Assembly: GCA_910586565.1 (NCBI GenBank)
Contig: CAJUIT010000007.1
Span: 1-64,000 of the forward strand
Direction of reading: 5' to 3'
DNA: 64,000 nucleotides
Source of the DNA: an uncultured Muribaculaceae bacterium
Lineage (GTDB): Bacteria > Bacteroidota > Bacteroidia > Bacteroidales > Muribaculaceae
The notes beneath the pieces were generated by a model that was not told where the DNA came from, ran no database searches, and worked only from the letters and a program-made list of their open reading frames with translations. Every line of letters starts with the position of its first letter. The stretch's first letter is position 1. Shown here piece by piece: positions 25,851-33,884 of this stretch. A program made the position numbers and the translations under genes.

Positions 25851-26981
25851 TTAGAGTAGCACCTTGTCGGTTGTGGAACCTTGGCGGCGGATGTAGACAT
25901 TCCCGGCTTCGGGGTTAGCCACGGGGATGCCCTGCAGGTTGAAGTACTCGGCAGGGAGTTCGGCATCGGTGTTGTCGGTGCTCACGGCTTCAACTCCCGC
26001 AGCTTCTTCGCCGCCCCAGTAGAGCGGACGCACTTTGTAGAGATTGTAGTAGGGCGCGGTGAAGGTGTAGTCGTCGGTGGTTCCCATGGGGTCGGATGTG
26101 TGGCGCACAACTTGTGTGGCCCAGCTGTAGATATCCTCCTCATCGTTGCTTGCATCGGTGTACCACGCTTCGTTGGTTTTGATGTTGTAGTTGACCGACT
26201 TGATTGCTGTGCGCCCGTTGAACTGTGTGAGTTCGGTGAATGTGTGGGTGTCGAGGTCGAAGAAGTAGCTGTTACGGCCGCTCACGCAGAGGGTGTGGTC
26301 GTCGACGCGAGTGAGGTCGTGAGTGCCTGTTTTGGGAGTGGTGATTGCGGCTTCCTCCACAAGCTGTGGGGTGTCGGTTTCGGCTCCTTCAAGGCGGTAG
26401 ATGCCAAGTTTTTTCTTGCCGATTGCGTAGAGGCGCTGGCGCTGGTCGTCCCACACGCATCCGTGTGCTGCCGGAAGGCTTACGGTGTGGAGGAGCTCGT
26501 CGTTGCGGGTGCGGTCGTAGAGCTGCAGCTGGTCGGTGCCTTCGGCGCATGCAACTACAATTTTGTTGCCGGGAAGCATTTCGGCTGAGTGTGCGTTGGT
26601 GCACTTTTTGGTCCAGAATTCGAGCTTCTTGGTGGCATAGTCCACAATCATAGCCCAGTGGGCAGAGCTTGTGATGAGGATGCGCTCGTTGTTGTCGATG
26701 GGTTTGCAGTCGTCAACGTGGTCCATGTTCGATTGCATGAGGCCCATCTGGAAGCACACGTCGCGGGCATCGAACGTCCAGATGATGCCGTTGTTCATGT
26801 GTTCTCCGTTGGGAATCTGGTCGGGTTGCACGGCATAGACGTAGGTGTCGCCACACACGAACAGTGTTGTGGCTTGCGTGCCGTCGGGGTTGGTAATCGG
26901 TTTTGCCCTGTTGGGGGCGTCGGATGCCGATGCAACGAGTGCGCCGGCTGCCAATAAGGCTGATAGCATGATTGTTTTCAT
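25851..26981 (-). CDS. Secreted propeller-like protein with T9SS-type C-terminus (DUF6528-like)
   Basis: 376 residues from the ATG at 26981, which gives a signal peptide (MKTIMLSALLAAGALVASASD). The body has repeated short beta-type segments (TTLFVCGDTYVYAVQPDQ, ILITSSAHWAMIVDYATKKLEFWT, KIVVACAEGTDQLQLYDRTRN, HTLCVSGRNSYFFDLDTHTF), consistent with a beta-propeller such as the DUF6528 family. The C-terminal ~45 residues end in YFNLQGIPVANPEAGNVYIRRQG and a basic tail, like the type IX sorting domains found in four other proteins of this window. The long upstream frame (to 27188) crosses the terminator of the neighbouring gene and is not coding. Confidence 0.75.
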   Translation of the reverse strand: MKTIMLSALLAAGALVASASDAPNRAKPITNPDGTQATTLFVCGDTYVYAVQPDQIPNGEHMNNGIIWTFDARDVCFQMGLMQSNMDHVDDCKPIDNNERILITSSAHWAMIVDYATKKLEFWTKKCTNAHSAEMLPGNKIVVACAEGTDQLQLYDRTRNDELLHTVSLPAAHGCVWDDQRQRLYAIGKKKLGIYRLEGAETDTPQLVEEAAITTPKTGTHDLTRVDDHTLCVSGRNSYFFDLDTHTFTELTQFNGRTAIKSVNYNIKTNEAWYTDASNDEEDIYSWATQVVRHTSDPMGTTDDYTFTAPYYNLYKVRPLYWGGEEAAGVEAVSTDNTDAELPAEYFNLQGIPVANPEAGNVYIRRQGSTTDKVLL

Positions 26982-27085
26982 GTTGAATAATGGTGATGAG
27001 GTTAAAGAGAGCGCATTGCAAATTGGTTGGGATGAATGCGGTGAAAAAAAAGTCGGGATGACTTCCGGCCGTAAAGTTACAAAAA

Positions 27086-27113
27086 AGCGTGGAGATTTCA
27101 CAATCTCCACGCT
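27086..27113 (-). terminator. Terminator of the myo-inositol-phosphate synthase gene
   Basis: GCGTGGAGATT / AATCTCCACGC stem followed, on the minus strand, by six T. Confidence 0.85.
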
Positions 27114-27156
27114 TCCCAAACAAAATGCTATGTACAACAATTCAAATGTTTCTTGA

Positions 27157-28479
27157 TTAGTCGATAGCCTCGTCGGCGGGATAACCACCCATCTCGCGGA
27201 TGGCGTTCTTGAGCATTGTGTACTGCTGGAACAGGTGGTTTACGGGCACTTCGTTCTTGGTGTAGTCGTGCATGGGGCTCTTGAGGAAGAAGCTCAGGAA
27301 GCGCTGGATGCCGTAGCGGCCGTCGCGAGCGGCGAGGTCGCTGAGAAGAACGAGGTCGAGGCAGAGGGGAGCTGCGAGGATAGAGTCGCGGCAGAGGAAG
27401 TTGATCTTGATCTGCATGGGGTAGCCCATCCAGCCGAAGATATCGATGTTATCCCAGCCTTCCTTGTTGTCGTTGCGCGGGGGATAGTAGTTGATGCGCA
27501 CCTTGTGGTAGTACTGGGTGTCCTCGTCGTTGCCGTGGCCGTAGAGGTCGGGCTGTTCTTCGGGAACGAGGATTGATTCGAGTGTAGAGAGCTTCGACAC
27601 CTCTTTGGTGCGGAAGTTGGCGGGTTCGTCGAGCACGAGGCCGTCGCGGTTGCCCAGGATGTTGGTTGAGAACCAGCCGTTGAGGCCCAGGCAACGGGTG
27701 CCGATGATGGGAGCGAAGCCCGATTTAACGAGGGTCTGGCCGGTTTTGAAGTCCTTGCCTGCGATGGGCATTTTGGTCTTTTCGGCGAGTTCCCACATTG
27801 CGGGGATGTCGACGGTGGTGTTGGGAGCACCCATGATGAAGGGAGCACCTTCGGTGAGGGCTGCGTAGGCGTAGCACATCGAGGGAGCGATGTTCTCGCG
27901 GTCGTCGGCTTTCATGGCTGCTTCGAGGTCGGCCAGAGTGTTGTGAACCTTTTCGTTAACGGGAACGTAAACTTCGGTTGAAGCTGCCCACAGCACAACA
28001 ACGCGGTCAACGCCGGTTTCTTTCTTGAAGTTGCGGATATCCTCGCGGAGCTGTTCAACCATCTCCCAGCGGGTTTTGCAATCCTTCACATTGTTGCCTT
28101 CGAGGCGTTTTGCGTAGTTCTTGTCGAAAGCGGCCTTCATGGGCACGATTTTCTCAAGTTCGTCCTTAACGGGGTTGATGTCTTTTTCCTTGAGAACTTC
28201 GCAGTTGATTGCCGATTCGTAGGCGTTCTGGGGGTAAACGTCCCATGCGCCGAACACGATGTCGTTGAGATCGGCCAGGGGCACGATTTCGTTGTATTTG
28301 AGGTATTTTTTGTCGGCACCTTCACCCACGCGGATGCGGTCATACTGGGTCATTGAGCCAACGGGTTTAGCAAGGCCTTTGCGGGTCATCAAAACGCCGG
28401 TCATGAAAGTCGACGAAACAGCGCCGAGACCGACAACTAATACGCCGAGTTTGCCTTCGGCTTTCTTTACATTACTCAT
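27157..28479 (-). CDS. Myo-inositol-1-phosphate synthase
   Basis: Converts glucose 6-phosphate to inositol 3-phosphate with NAD. 440 residues. The NAD-binding VLVVGLGAVSSTFMTGVLMTRKGL is at residues ~12-36; VVLWAASTEVYVPVN, GAPNTTVDIPAMWELAEKTKMPIAGKDFKTGQTLVKSGFAPIIGTRCLGLNGWFSTNILGN-type segments and the catalytic-lysine-rich region GWMGYPMQIKINFLCRDSILAAPL are those of the family. Bacteroidetes use the product for inositol lipids; candidate downstream genes are the minus-strand operon 33879-37132. A TAATTTTG box lies at 28645-28652, so the leader would be ~160 nt. Confidence 0.93.
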   Translation of the reverse strand: MSNVKKAEGKLGVLVVGLGAVSSTFMTGVLMTRKGLAKPVGSMTQYDRIRVGEGADKKYLKYNEIVPLADLNDIVFGAWDVYPQNAYESAINCEVLKEKDINPVKDELEKIVPMKAAFDKNYAKRLEGNNVKDCKTRWEMVEQLREDIRNFKKETGVDRVVVLWAASTEVYVPVNEKVHNTLADLEAAMKADDRENIAPSMCYAYAALTEGAPFIMGAPNTTVDIPAMWELAEKTKMPIAGKDFKTGQTLVKSGFAPIIGTRCLGLNGWFSTNILGNRDGLVLDEPANFRTKEVSKLSTLESILVPEEQPDLYGHGNDEDTQYYHKVRINYYPPRNDNKEGWDNIDIFGWMGYPMQIKINFLCRDSILAAPLCLDLVLLSDLAARDGRYGIQRFLSFFLKSPMHDYTKNEVPVNHLFQQYTMLKNAIREMGGYPADEAID

Positions 28480-28644
28480 TTTAGTTGTTTATCAGTTAAA
28501 TAATGTGTTGTGTTTACGATGGTTGGATGCGGAGCCTCATCGGGGCATCGCGCAGTTGGCGCATGCGGGGCAAAGAAATGTGAAAAAGTGTTGCACAGGC
28601 ATTTCGCTCAAAACCGGCGTAAAAGTACACATTAGTTTCCAATT

Positions 28645-28652
28645 GCAAAATT
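28645..28652 (-). promoter_or_regulatory. Promoter -7 box (TAATTTTG) of the inositol-phosphate synthase gene
   Basis: Best TAnnTTTG match on the minus strand upstream of 28479. Confidence 0.35.
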
Positions 28653-28796
28653 ATTTCGATGGAAAAGTTTGTGTAATTTCGTAAAAATAGGTTATAACGC
28701 GCCGTGAGTAGTGAAAAATGGTGAATTTTACGCTATTCACCTCGCATAAGTGCAAATAAATGTAAAATAAGCTCACGCGCAAAAATGTTAATAGGG

Positions 28797-28893
28797 GGAG
28801 GGAGAAGTCAGAAGTGAGAAGAGAGAAGTGAGAAATCAGAAGTGAGAAGAGAGAAGTGAGAAATCAGAAGGGAGAAGTCAGAAGTGAGAAGGG
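28797..28893. repeat. AGAAGTCAGAAGTGAGAAG simple repeats
   Basis: Part of the ~1-kb gene-free stretch 28480-29518. The rest of that stretch holds palindromes P2 and P3, two copies of the 112-bp repeat in opposite orientation, and the terminator of the next gene. Confidence 0.7.
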
Positions 28894-28917
28894 ATGCGCG
28901 TGTTCGGCGCAGCCGCG

Positions 28918-28945
28918 CGTAGAGCCGCCATATATGGCGGCTTCA
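28918..28945 (+). repeat. REP-like palindrome P2
   Basis: GTAGAGCCGCCATATATGGCGGCTT, preceded by TGTTCGGCGCAGCCGCGC, a flank also found before P9, P11 and (inverted) after P12. Confidence 0.8.
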
Positions 28946-29042
28946 TGAGCTGTTGCAACCGGCGCAGTCCCCGGCCACCCCCGCACGTCCGGCAGCGGGG
29001 TACTAAAAAAAAACGGCGCTCGCGCGCCGGCTGTCTGTGAAG

Positions 29043-29154
29043 CAAGTGGTCGGAGACCACGGGGTCGTGGGAAACCCCATCATATAGCTGCGGAGCAGCG
29101 TTTGGTGGGGACTCTACAACCGTGCGTTAAGCGCAACCTTGGAGAGGTGCGATG
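29043..29154 (+). repeat. Hairpin-rich ~112-bp repeat, copy 2
   Basis: Matches 2474-2589. The small hairpin reads GCTGCGGAGCAGC here instead of GCCGCC...GGCGGC, keeping the pairing. Confidence 0.75.
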
Positions 29155-29178
29155 CCTTGTGAATGCCCCGCCTACATG

Positions 29179-29290
29179 GCGCACCTCTCCAAGGTTGCGC
29201 CCTCCTCCAATATCCCCTTCCCCACCAAACGCCGCCTTGAGGCGGCTATATGGTGGGGTTTCCCACGACCCCTGGTCTCCGACCACTCGT
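29179..29290 (-). repeat. Hairpin-rich ~112-bp repeat, copy 3 (inverted)
   Basis: Reverse-oriented relative to copy 2, 24 bp away, so the pair could form a large inverted structure. Its small hairpin reads GCCGCCTCAAGGCGGC on the minus strand. Confidence 0.75.
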
Positions 29291-29337
29291 TGGTGCGATT
29301 GCTGCCGCCTACCTACCTCCCACTTCCCGGCGTTAGC

Positions 29338-29372
29338 CAAATCCGTGAAATCCGCGTAATCCGCGAGCCAAA
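29338..29372 (-). repeat. AAATCCGTGAAATCCGCGTAATCC repeat
   Basis: Reverse copy of the motif at 2340-2385. Confidence 0.5.
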
Positions 29373-29398
29373 AAAACACCCCTCTGCGAGCCCTCCCA

Positions 29399-29427
29399 AA
29401 GCCGCCATGTATGACGGCTCTACGTGC
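29399..29427 (-). repeat. REP-like palindrome P3
   Basis: AAGCCGCCATGTATGACGGCTCTACGTG, one mismatch in the stem (GACGG for GGCGG). Confidence 0.75.
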
Positions 29428-29463
29428 GGCTGCGCCGAGCGCGTGACTGCCGCGTGCGGGTGC

Positions 29464-29499
29464 AAAAAAAAGCTCCGCGCCGGGGTGGCGCGGAGCTTG
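29464..29499 (-). terminator. Terminator of the Ig-like T9SS protein gene
   Basis: GC-rich stem AGCTCCGCGCC / GGCGCGGAGCT followed by eight T on the minus strand, 20 bp past the stop codon. Confidence 0.9.
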
Positions 29500-29518
29500 T
29501 GGGGAGGTGTTGGGGTGA

Positions 29519-32500
29519 TTAGTTGTTGAGGGTAACTTTCTCAACGGTGTTACCCTGACGGCGGATGTAGATGCCGTTTGCGGGGTTGGCAACACGGATG
29601 CCCTGGAGGTTGAAGAATTCAACGGGGGCGTTGTCGGCGGCTGCCTCGATGTTTTCAACACCGGTTACTGTGCCACTGCCAACGGTGAATGCGCGGGCGG
29701 TTTCGGCGCTCTCGATGCGGCCGTTGCTGTGGAGTGCCTTGGTACTTACCAACACACTTGTGCCGGCAGGGAGTTCTGATGCATCGAAGCTGTAGTTGTT
29801 GGTGCCGTTGTTATCCCAACCTGCGGTGGCTGCGGGAGCGCGCATTGCGCTGTAGGCTGCGGGGAGGGTTGTGCTGACGCGGTAGAGCAGGGTGGTTCCC
29901 TCCTTCGAGGTGAAGGTGAGGGTGGCATCGGCAGGGATTTCTTCGCCGTGAGCAACGTTGCATTCAGGGGCGGGGGGAGTCACACAAATTGTGTGGTTGG
30001 TGGTGTAGCGGTAGCGGTCGGTCTCGGCATATTCGAGATGGTAGGTGAGAGTAGCGTCGTCGGTGAATTCAACGGGGGTGCCGTCGTAGAGGCTTTCATC
30101 GGCAGAACCGTTGAGTGCATACCAGATGCGCACGGTGTTGGGATAGTTGCCTTCGATGGTGAATGAGCCGCCCTCTTCGGGGAGAACGATTTCACCCTTT
30201 TCGGTGAGGTCGAAAGCTTCGCCGTCGTTGAGTTTGAGCTCAACAGCGGGGAACACGTTGAGGCGCAGAATAGCGATGCCGGGGAGATATTCGTCGGTAG
30301 CGTTGCTCTTGGCGCGGAGTGTGTAAACACCGGTTTTGTTCACATTTACGGTGAGGTTCTCGCCGTTTTCGGTGATGGTGTAGTCAGAGCCCTCTTCGAG
30401 GTTGTCGATGCTGTAGGCAACGGGCACGTTGTTGGGGTTGTTGACTGCATTCACATTGATGTCGGTGCCAACGAGGTCGTTGTAGAGGGTAGTTGAGAAC
30501 GAAAGTTTGGCAGGTTCCTGTTCAGAGGCTGTCTTTTTCCAAACAACGGTCATGGTCTGGATTCGGCTGTGAGCAGGTGACATGCCTACTTTCAGAGTAA
30601 CTGAGGATAGGTTTATGTCATTGCCTTCGCTATCGAGAGCTTCCCAGATTTTCTGGGATGCTCCATCAGCCGAACCATTAGAAAGTTTACCGATTTCAGT
30701 TTCTGAATCAGGCGAAACAAGAGCTGTGTAATTTCCTTGGGTTTGATTAAGCGTTATTTTGGTGATATAGTAGCCCTCGGGAACTGAGAATGTCATAGTG
30801 GCTGCTGAATAAGCACGCAGATGAATGTTGGTAGCTGAGTTATACCAGTGACGGTAGTCGCCGGTAAAGTTCAAGGTTACGGGACCATTATTAATAGAGG
30901 TTACTCCTGTTTCGTAAATCTGAACGTTATTTTCGGAGGAGTTGGTGGTTGTGAACAAAGCCATGCCGTAGGCTTCCTCTTCGTTGAAGATGAACATAGC
31001 CTGGTCGGAATCGAAGTTGTTGACTTCGTTGGGATCCTGCACGATGATTGTGTAGGAAGCGGTTGCTGCTTTGAAGTCTGGGGTTTCGGGAGCGGTGGCA
31101 GTGATGGTTACTTCGCCGGTGCGGAGTACGTCGGCTTTGGTAATCATGCCGGTGGTGGGATTGACTTTAAGGATGGTCTCGTCGGATGATTTATATTCGA
31201 CTTTACCGTTACCATTGTAGTAGGCGGCCTGACCAACAACGCCTACGCCGAGCTTGCCATAAACCACATTGTGGAGGAAGCTCATCGAGGCTGTCTCGAG
31301 AGGCTTTTTAACGGTAACATTGATTTCGGCGTTGCCGGCGGTGAAGTTGTTGACTTCATCGGCATCCCATTCAACGGAGATAGTGGTAGTGCCGGGAGCA
31401 ACTGCGGTGAGAAGGCCTTCATCGGTTACGGTGACAACGCTTTCGTTGTTGGAAATCATAATCATGTCGGCGGGGAATTTCTCTCCGAGGGGAAGCTGGC
31501 GTGTGTCGCCGGGGAAGAGGTCGTCGATGGTGAGGTTGTTGAGCGCGGTGTAGTCAACGGGCTCAGCTTCGACGAGTTCCCACACAAGGGTGATTTTGCT
31601 GATGTAGCGTGCACCGCTGCTTGAGCGGAGGCCGAAGAAGTTGAACGAGCCTGCGGTTACCTCACAAGTTCCATTGTTAGAAAGTGACCCGATGGAAGTG
31701 CCTTTTATTTTGTTTCCGTTAGCGGTGGTGGCGTAAAGGTCGGACGGTGCGGAGTAGGCGGTGTTGTCGCCATAGAAATCAATCTCACCGGAGCCGCTTG
31801 CGTATGCAAGTTGCACGCTTTTAAGCACGTAGCCTTTTGGATTGGCTGTGGTGACAATTCCGGAGTCGCTTTCTTTTGAGCGAAATTGGAAATATTTGTT
31901 GGGAGCGAAAAGGGCGCTATATGTAATGCCGGTTGTTGGAGATGTGTAGGTTTTGGGTGCCGACATGTAGGCTGAGCCTGATGTAGTTGTGAAGTTGGTC
32001 CAAACCAGTTCGTCGGTGACGGTGGGCGCAGGCTTCTCAACGGTGACGGTGAATGTTGCTGAACCAGCGTTGAATGCTTCCTCAACGGCATCCCATGAAG
32101 CGGTGATGATGGCGGTGCCCACGCTGTTAGCGGTGATTACGCCATTATCGATTGAGGCAATGGTGGTGTTGGAGCTCTTGAAGTTTATGTCGGGGTGTGA
32201 TGTGCCGAGGTCAAGGGTGTAGGTAGTTCCGACTTCGAGGGCCTTGTCGGTGAAATCAGCGCAGGTGTAGTCAACAGGTTCTGCGGGGATATCGGGGCCG
32301 GCTTCGCCGTAATAAACCTTGATGGTGGTGAATTTTACGGTTTGCGAGCCTTTAGAGGTAAGGTTGATGTGAAAATATGAAGCATTTTCCTGAGAGGGCT
32401 CGAATGTAATAACAGTGCCGGAAATGGAGCCTTTAACAGCATTAGCGGTAGATGTTGTGACTGCTGCAGTGATTGCAGTTGAGCCTGTGGCCATGTACCA

Positions 32501-32806
32501 GGTTCCGAGTGTGGAGGCATCTGCGGTCACCTCGACTTTGGTGATGTTCTCGATTGCAGAGGTGTTGTAGAGGGTAAAACCACTTGCACCAACCGCATTT
32601 ACTTTCATCTGTCCGGAGGTGGGATTGACCTGATTGGCCTTGAACTGGCTGCCGTCAGCAGTGAATTCAAATGCAGTTGTGACATAGGAGGTCGATGAGT
32701 TCGAAGCCTTCATGTCGGCCGGAGTGATTGTTACAACCGATTCCGCGGCATGCAGCATGCCGGTGCAGCTCACCAGGATGGTGAGCAGGAGTAGAATTTT
32801 TCTCAT
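29519..32806 (-). CDS. Large secreted surface protein with Ig-like (Big_2) domains and T9SS-type C-terminus
   Basis: 1095 residues. Signal peptide MRKILLLLTILVSCTGMLHAAE. Several bacterial Ig-like (BIG2) segments occur: DINFKSSNTTIASIDNGVITANSVGTAIITASWDA, MIMISNNESVVTVTDEGLLTAVAPGTTTISVEWDA and VEYKSSDETILKVNPTTGMITKADVLRTGEVTITATAPE. Between them are beta-rich blocks around two similar regions, SYVTTAFEFTADGSQFKANQVNP and VWTNFTTTSGSAYMSAPKTYTSP. A chitobiase/Fn3-like CHU_C-type area precedes the end (LTFTSKEGTTLLYRVSTTLPAAYSAM). The final residues EFFNLQGIRVANPANGIYIRRQG plus a basic tail form the T9SS sorting domain. Probably anchored at the cell surface. Promoter TACCTTTG at 32881-32888; own strong terminator. 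Confidence 0.85.
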   Translation of the reverse strand: MRKILLLLTILVSCTGMLHAAESVVTITPADMKASNSSTSYVTTAFEFTADGSQFKANQVNPTSGQMKVNAVGASGFTLYNTSAIENITKVEVTADASTLGTWYMATGSTAITAAVTTSTANAVKGSISGTVITFEPSQENASYFHINLTSKGSQTVKFTTIKVYYGEAGPDIPAEPVDYTCADFTDKALEVGTTYTLDLGTSHPDINFKSSNTTIASIDNGVITANSVGTAIITASWDAVEEAFNAGSATFTVTVEKPAPTVTDELVWTNFTTTSGSAYMSAPKTYTSPTTGITYSALFAPNKYFQFRSKESDSGIVTTANPKGYVLKSVQLAYASGSGEIDFYGDNTAYSAPSDLYATTANGNKIKGTSIGSLSNNGTCEVTAGSFNFFGLRSSSGARYISKITLVWELVEAEPVDYTALNNLTIDDLFPGDTRQLPLGEKFPADMIMISNNESVVTVTDEGLLTAVAPGTTTISVEWDADEVNNFTAGNAEINVTVKKPLETASMSFLHNVVYGKLGVGVVGQAAYYNGNGKVEYKSSDETILKVNPTTGMITKADVLRTGEVTITATAPETPDFKAATASYTIIVQDPNEVNNFDSDQAMFIFNEEEAYGMALFTTTNSSENNVQIYETGVTSINNGPVTLNFTGDYRHWYNSATNIHLRAYSAATMTFSVPEGYYITKITLNQTQGNYTALVSPDSETEIGKLSNGSADGASQKIWEALDSEGNDINLSSVTLKVGMSPAHSRIQTMTVVWKKTASEQEPAKLSFSTTLYNDLVGTDINVNAVNNPNNVPVAYSIDNLEEGSDYTITENGENLTVNVNKTGVYTLRAKSNATDEYLPGIAILRLNVFPAVELKLNDGEAFDLTEKGEIVLPEEGGSFTIEGNYPNTVRIWYALNGSADESLYDGTPVEFTDDATLTYHLEYAETDRYRYTTNHTICVTPPAPECNVAHGEEIPADATLTFTSKEGTTLLYRVSTTLPAAYSAMRAPAATAGWDNNGTNNYSFDASELPAGTSVLVSTKALHSNGRIESAETARAFTVGSGTVTGVENIEAAADNAPVEFFNLQGIRVANPANGIYIRRQGNTVEKVTLNN

Positions 32807-32880
32807 GTTGCTAATCAGTTAGATAAAACGTTATAAGTGTAGGATTTTATGTAGTTTCGTCTGATTGCAGATTGATGGTG

Positions 32881-32888
32881 CAAAGGTA
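32881..32888 (-). promoter_or_regulatory. Promoter -7 box (TACCTTTG) of the Ig-like protein gene
   Basis: Perfect box on the minus strand, 75 bp upstream of the start codon. Confidence 0.5.
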
Positions 32889-32991
32889 AGCAAATTTTTG
32901 CACTCTGTCAACACTATTAACTGTTGTAACCAAATTGTAGTGAGGTGGTTGTGTGAGCGCACCGCCAAGCCCCCGCAGGCAAAGCGCATGA

Positions 32992-33018
32992 ACGTAGGGC
33001 CGCCATATATGGCGGCTT
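32992..33018 (+). repeat. REP-like palindrome P4
   Basis: GTAGGGCCGCCATATATGGCGGCTT. It forms an inverted pair with P5 27 bp away, as in BIME units. Confidence 0.8.
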
Positions 33019-33045
33019 GTAACTTAGCCAGAATCAACGTCTACA

Positions 33046-33073
33046 AAGCCGCCATGTATGGCGGCTCTACGTG
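33046..33073 (-). repeat. REP-like palindrome P5
   Basis: Inverted partner of P4: AAGCCGCCATGTATGGCGGC. Confidence 0.8.
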
Positions 33074-33085
33074 GGAATGGCAATG

Positions 33086-33240
33086 CTAACGTAGGCTGTC
33101 GTTAGCCCAGTTTTCGGGATTTGTGAGGATATAGTGTTGAATGTGGATAAATGCTCCTGAATCACGGATTATATGGTCGTGAAAACGTGTTTGCCAACGG
33201 AAATTGAGGCTCAGTCGGTTGCGGTGACGCGGCGATGCAC
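33086..33240 (-). pseudogene. 3' fragment of a RAYT transposase
   Basis: On the minus strand this repeats the last ~45 codons of the transposase gene at 33376-33840, with the same stop (NDSLR end). Upstream of the RNRLSLNFRWQTRF segment, an 18-bp block at 33221-33238 is inverted relative to the intact gene, and no coding sequence continues beyond it. The catalytic HIH motif is absent, so it cannot be functional alone. Confidence 0.8.
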
Positions 33241-33280
33241 TGGAGGTGTATCGGGTTGCCCCCCACAGGCATAGCGCATG

Positions 33281-33312
33281 AACGTAGAGCCGCCATACAT
33301 GGCGGCTTGTAA
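33281..33312 (+). repeat. REP-like palindrome P6
   Basis: GTAGAGCCGCCATACATGGCGGCTTG, left of the intact RAYT 3' end. Confidence 0.8.
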
Positions 33313-33335
33313 CTTAGCCTGAATCAACGTCTACA

Positions 33336-33363
33336 AAGCCGCCATGTATGGCGGCTCTACGTG
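33336..33363 (-). repeat. REP-like palindrome P7
   Basis: Inverted partner of P6, ending 13 bp before the RAYT stop codon. Confidence 0.8.
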
Positions 33364-33375
33364 GGAATGGCAATG

Positions 33376-33840
33376 CTAACGTAGGCTGTCGTTAGCCCAG
33401 TTTTCGGGATTTGTGAGGATATAGTGTTGAATGTGGATAAATGCTCCTGAATCACGGATTATATGGTCGTGAAAACGTGTTTGCCAACGGAAATTGAGGC
33501 TCAATCGGTTGCATCGCCGCGTCACCGCACTTTTGAATGAGCCAATGATATGGGCGAGGGTGTGTTTTGAGCGGTCAATTGAAAGCAGGATGTGGATGTG
33601 GTTTGGCATCACCACCGATGCATGAATGGTTGTTTCGGGGTAATGCGATGTGATAGAGTTGAGCGCGTCGGTAGCGATTGTGCCGATTAAGGATGGCGAG
33701 AATGTAGCATCGTGCGATATTTCGCCGAAATAGTGTCGTTTGCCGTGCGTGCAGATTGTGACGAAATAGCACCCCGTGGCGTAACTATCCCATTGGGCCC
33801 GGGCAGTTTCTATGCGGTAGGTTTCGTTGTAGAGAGTCAC
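33376..33840 (-). CDS. REP-associated tyrosine transposase (RAYT, Y1_Tnp)
   Basis: 154 residues, single-domain IS200/IS605-like Y1 HUH transposase of the RAYT subgroup. The metal-binding HUH motif is HIH at residues 81-83 in ASVVMPNHIHILL; the likely catalytic Tyr is Y140 in HIQHYILTNPENW; FHDHIIRD near 123-130 is also RAYT-typical. Such enzymes nick and mobilise REP palindromes as single strands. Here the gene is flanked by P6/P7 at its 3' side and a degenerate P8 at its 5' side, and at least nine further copies of the same palindrome lie elsewhere in the window. Sequence shows family and context; activity on these palindromes is inference. Confidence 0.9.
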   Translation of the reverse strand: MTLYNETYRIETARAQWDSYATGCYFVTICTHGKRHYFGEISHDATFSPSLIGTIATDALNSITSHYPETTIHASVVMPNHIHILLSIDRSKHTLAHIIGSFKSAVTRRCNRLSLNFRWQTRFHDHIIRDSGAFIHIQHYILTNPENWANDSLR

Positions 33841-33855
33841 GGATGTGCAGGTAGG

Positions 33856-33884
33856 TTACAAGCCGCCATGTAGGGGCTCTACGC
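33856..33884 (-). repeat. Degenerate REP-like palindrome P8
   Basis: AAGCCGCCATGTAGGGGCTC: the right arm has lost four bases, so the stem is broken. It lies immediately 5' of the RAYT gene. Confidence 0.6.

Larger units (their letters stand above)
32969..33222. repeat. Direct duplication, left copy (offset 290 bp)
   Basis: Almost identical to 33259-33512. Each copy carries a palindrome pair (P4/P5 or P6/P7) followed by the 3' end of the RAYT gene. The left copy represents a duplication or one-ended transposition product. Confidence 0.85.

Noticed and set aside
29080..29661. Minus-strand 193-residue frame in the gap after the inositol-phosphate synthase
   Set aside because: It spans two copies of the 112-bp repeat, palindrome P3 and a strong terminator, and overlaps the end of the T9SS gene.
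33046..33363. CRISPR-like array in the palindrome cluster
   Set aside because: Only two palindrome pairs with 290-bp spacing and identical intervening sequence; no regular short spacers and no cas genes.
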